Positions 62,548-64,000 of a stretch of DNA of 64,000 bases are shown here, in pieces (the first letter of the stretch is position 1; each line of letters opens with the position of its first letter). Position numbers and translations under genes: made by a program. The notes beneath the pieces were generated by a model. The model saw only the letters and a list, made by a program, of their open reading frames with translations. It was not told the origin of the DNA and did no database searches. Source of the DNA: Todiramphus chloris collaris (taxonomy: Eukaryota > Chordata > Aves > Coraciiformes > Alcedinidae); NCBI GenBank assembly GCA_025345505.1, contig JANVCC010000018.1, forward strand, positions 42,807,845 through 42,871,844. The letters run 5' to 3'.

Positions 62548-63100
62548 TGTAGTCTATCCCCAACTGGAAATGAAGTCCCTCAGAGCTACTGTCTCACTCC
62601 CCTGTAGCGGGATTGGAGAAAGAATTGGAACAGTAAAAGTGAGAAAACTTGTGGGCTGAGATAAATACAGTTTAATAGGTAAAGAAAAAGTCACACACGG
62701 AAGCAAAGCAAACCAAGGAATTCATTCACTACTTCCAATCAACAAGCAGGTGTTCAACCATCTCTAGGAAAGCTGGGCTCTATCACACTTAACAGTTACT
62801 TGGGAGGACAAGTGCCATCACTCTGAATGTGTCCCCCCCACCTTCCTTCTTCTTCCCCCAGATTTATATGCTGAGCATGATGTCATATGGTATGGAATAT
62901 CCCTTTGGTAAATTGGGATCAGCTGTCCCAGCTGTGCCCCCTACCCAACCCCTTGTGCACCCACAGCGTACTCGCTGGTGGGGTGGGGTGAGAAGCAGAA
63001 AATTCCTTGACTCCTGCTTGGAGCACTGCTCAGCAGTAGCTAAAACATTCCTGAATGACCAACACAGTTTCCAAGAATGAAAACAAAGTTCAAGTGAATG
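62548..63100 (-). mobile_element. solo LTR of an avian endogenous retrovirus
   Basis: Read on the minus strand the layout is that of an LTR. There is a degraded U3 start near 63100, a CRE/AP-1-like site (62878-62885), a TATA box TATAAA (62863-62868), an R region with an ATTAAA poly(A) signal (62671-62676), a U5 with a 'tctcagcccacaagttttc' block, and a 3' terminus ending in ACA at 62548. From memory this family is widespread in neoavian genomes, probably an ERVL-type LTR, but class assignment needs a search. No internal gag, pol or env sequence adjoins it, so it is a solo LTR left by recombination, or a truncated copy. Divergence is considerable. The high-coordinate end is uncertain and target-site duplications were not identified. 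Confidence 0.8.
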
Positions 63101-64000
63101 AAATACAAACATGGTTCACTCAGTTGTCTCATACACTTTGATGACCTTTTAGCATCCTCAGTTGCCAGGAAGTTGTGATGCTAGTGTGGCCTTCAGGAGC
63201 CCTTCACTTGAGTTCTGACTTGGTTAAAGACTCAGAGTGTGTACTTGGGAGAATCACTTTAATATGCCTCATATCTCTGCTCTGCTAATTTTCTGTCATT
63301 TGCATGTAGGTCACATGAATGTCAAATTCAGTGATGAAAAGTTCTGAGTTGTTAAAAAGGGAAATATAGCCTACTGTGCTATACTTCCCCTGTCATCAGT
63401 AGAGATACTCCTATTTACTCCAGTTAATGTACATCTATGTAGATCTGCCATTTCCAACCTAAAAACCTCTGTCAAATAATCAAGCAAATAGAGCCAAAAG
63501 CAGGAATGAGAATATTCAAAGTGAGAAGAAGCTGTGACAACCTCCTCTAACGCTTCCACCCCGAGGACTTAATGAAGAAGGTTTGGCAGAGCCAGAGTTG
63601 GATTTTTATGACAAAAATTACTTCAGACAGTTTTTTCAGGGTTTGTACTTCTGACCTTTTTACCAAAACTTATAAGGTTGAAGAACTTCATAAGGAAAAT
63701 GATAGTTCTCATGAAATAGCTACCAGATCTGGACCTCTCCAAAGCATACCAGATGCTCCGATGTGAGCGAAAGTAACATGAGGTGTTTACCATGCTACTA
63801 AAGAAAAATACTGCATGCACAAACAGCCTTGGGTTGTTTTCATTTTTGCTGGGGCTGAAGTCGAGAATAAGGGAGTGGGTAACCCATTCCCTGAAAGCTT
63901 TCCTATCCTGCTGCTCTTTCAAGTAGAGTTTTGCCCCAGGCTGACTGATCTTGCAAACCCAGCTCTTCTTGAGATAGCTGATTTTATAATGGATATTAAC
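63101..64000. other. unique non-coding stretch to window end
   Basis: Nothing is recognised. Short frames on both strands at 63371-63922 overlap. It does not contain the internal region of the neighbouring LTR. Confidence 0.55.

Overview
The window is vertebrate nuclear DNA, AT-rich and gene-poor, and almost certainly from a bird. The main evidence is five interspersed copies of the avian type of CR1 LINE, with the conserved 3' end around 'ggttggaagggacct' and the short terminal repeat based on 'attctatg'. They are 5'-truncated and lie in both orientations. A degraded LTR at 62548-63100 matches, from memory, an LTR family common in neoavian birds; together with the absence of any bacterial-style coding layout this supports an avian, probably neoavian, genome. 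I did not recognise a host protein-coding exon, tRNA, rRNA, known microRNA or CRISPR array. Nearly all open reading frames are short chance frames in AT-rich DNA; the ones with identifiable homology are CR1 ORF2 remnants.

Layout: 1-18170 is mostly unique sequence, with a G-quadruplex motif (1296-1314), a probable MIR-type SINE relic (about 4595-4745), two stretches that look like candidate conserved regulatory elements (7680-8290 and 12880-13740) and a perfect 15-bp inverted repeat (14186-14238). From 18171 to 33000 lie four avian CR1 copies (18171-18711 +; 24006-24173 -; 28985-29705 -; 31044-32900 -). The last is the longest and carries a decayed reverse transcriptase with a mutated catalytic box. 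An older, much more diverged CR1/L3-like copy is at 37655-38575 (+), and the 3' tail of another old CR1 is at 46600-46745 (+). A fifth avian CR1 at 47635-48067 (+) keeps a 127-codon open frame.

The most distinctive non-repeat feature is a CpG island at about 43290-43760, the only one seen in 64 kb. It has GC-rich sequence with near-expected CpG density, a TATA-like box, a CRE-like site and a good splice-donor sequence, but no recognisable coding exon. It is best read as an orphan promoter, for example of a non-coding RNA or of the 5' exon of a gene whose other exons lie outside. It is flanked by purine-rich poly-A tracts upstream and by a paired GATA site with several CpG-bearing, constrained-looking segments downstream. 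A third candidate enhancer at 39820-40340 has duplicated TAATCC homeodomain sites. The overall picture is a gene desert or very long intron near a developmental regulator, with possible regulatory elements embedded in old repeat debris. That reading is inference; cross-species alignment and expression data would decide it.
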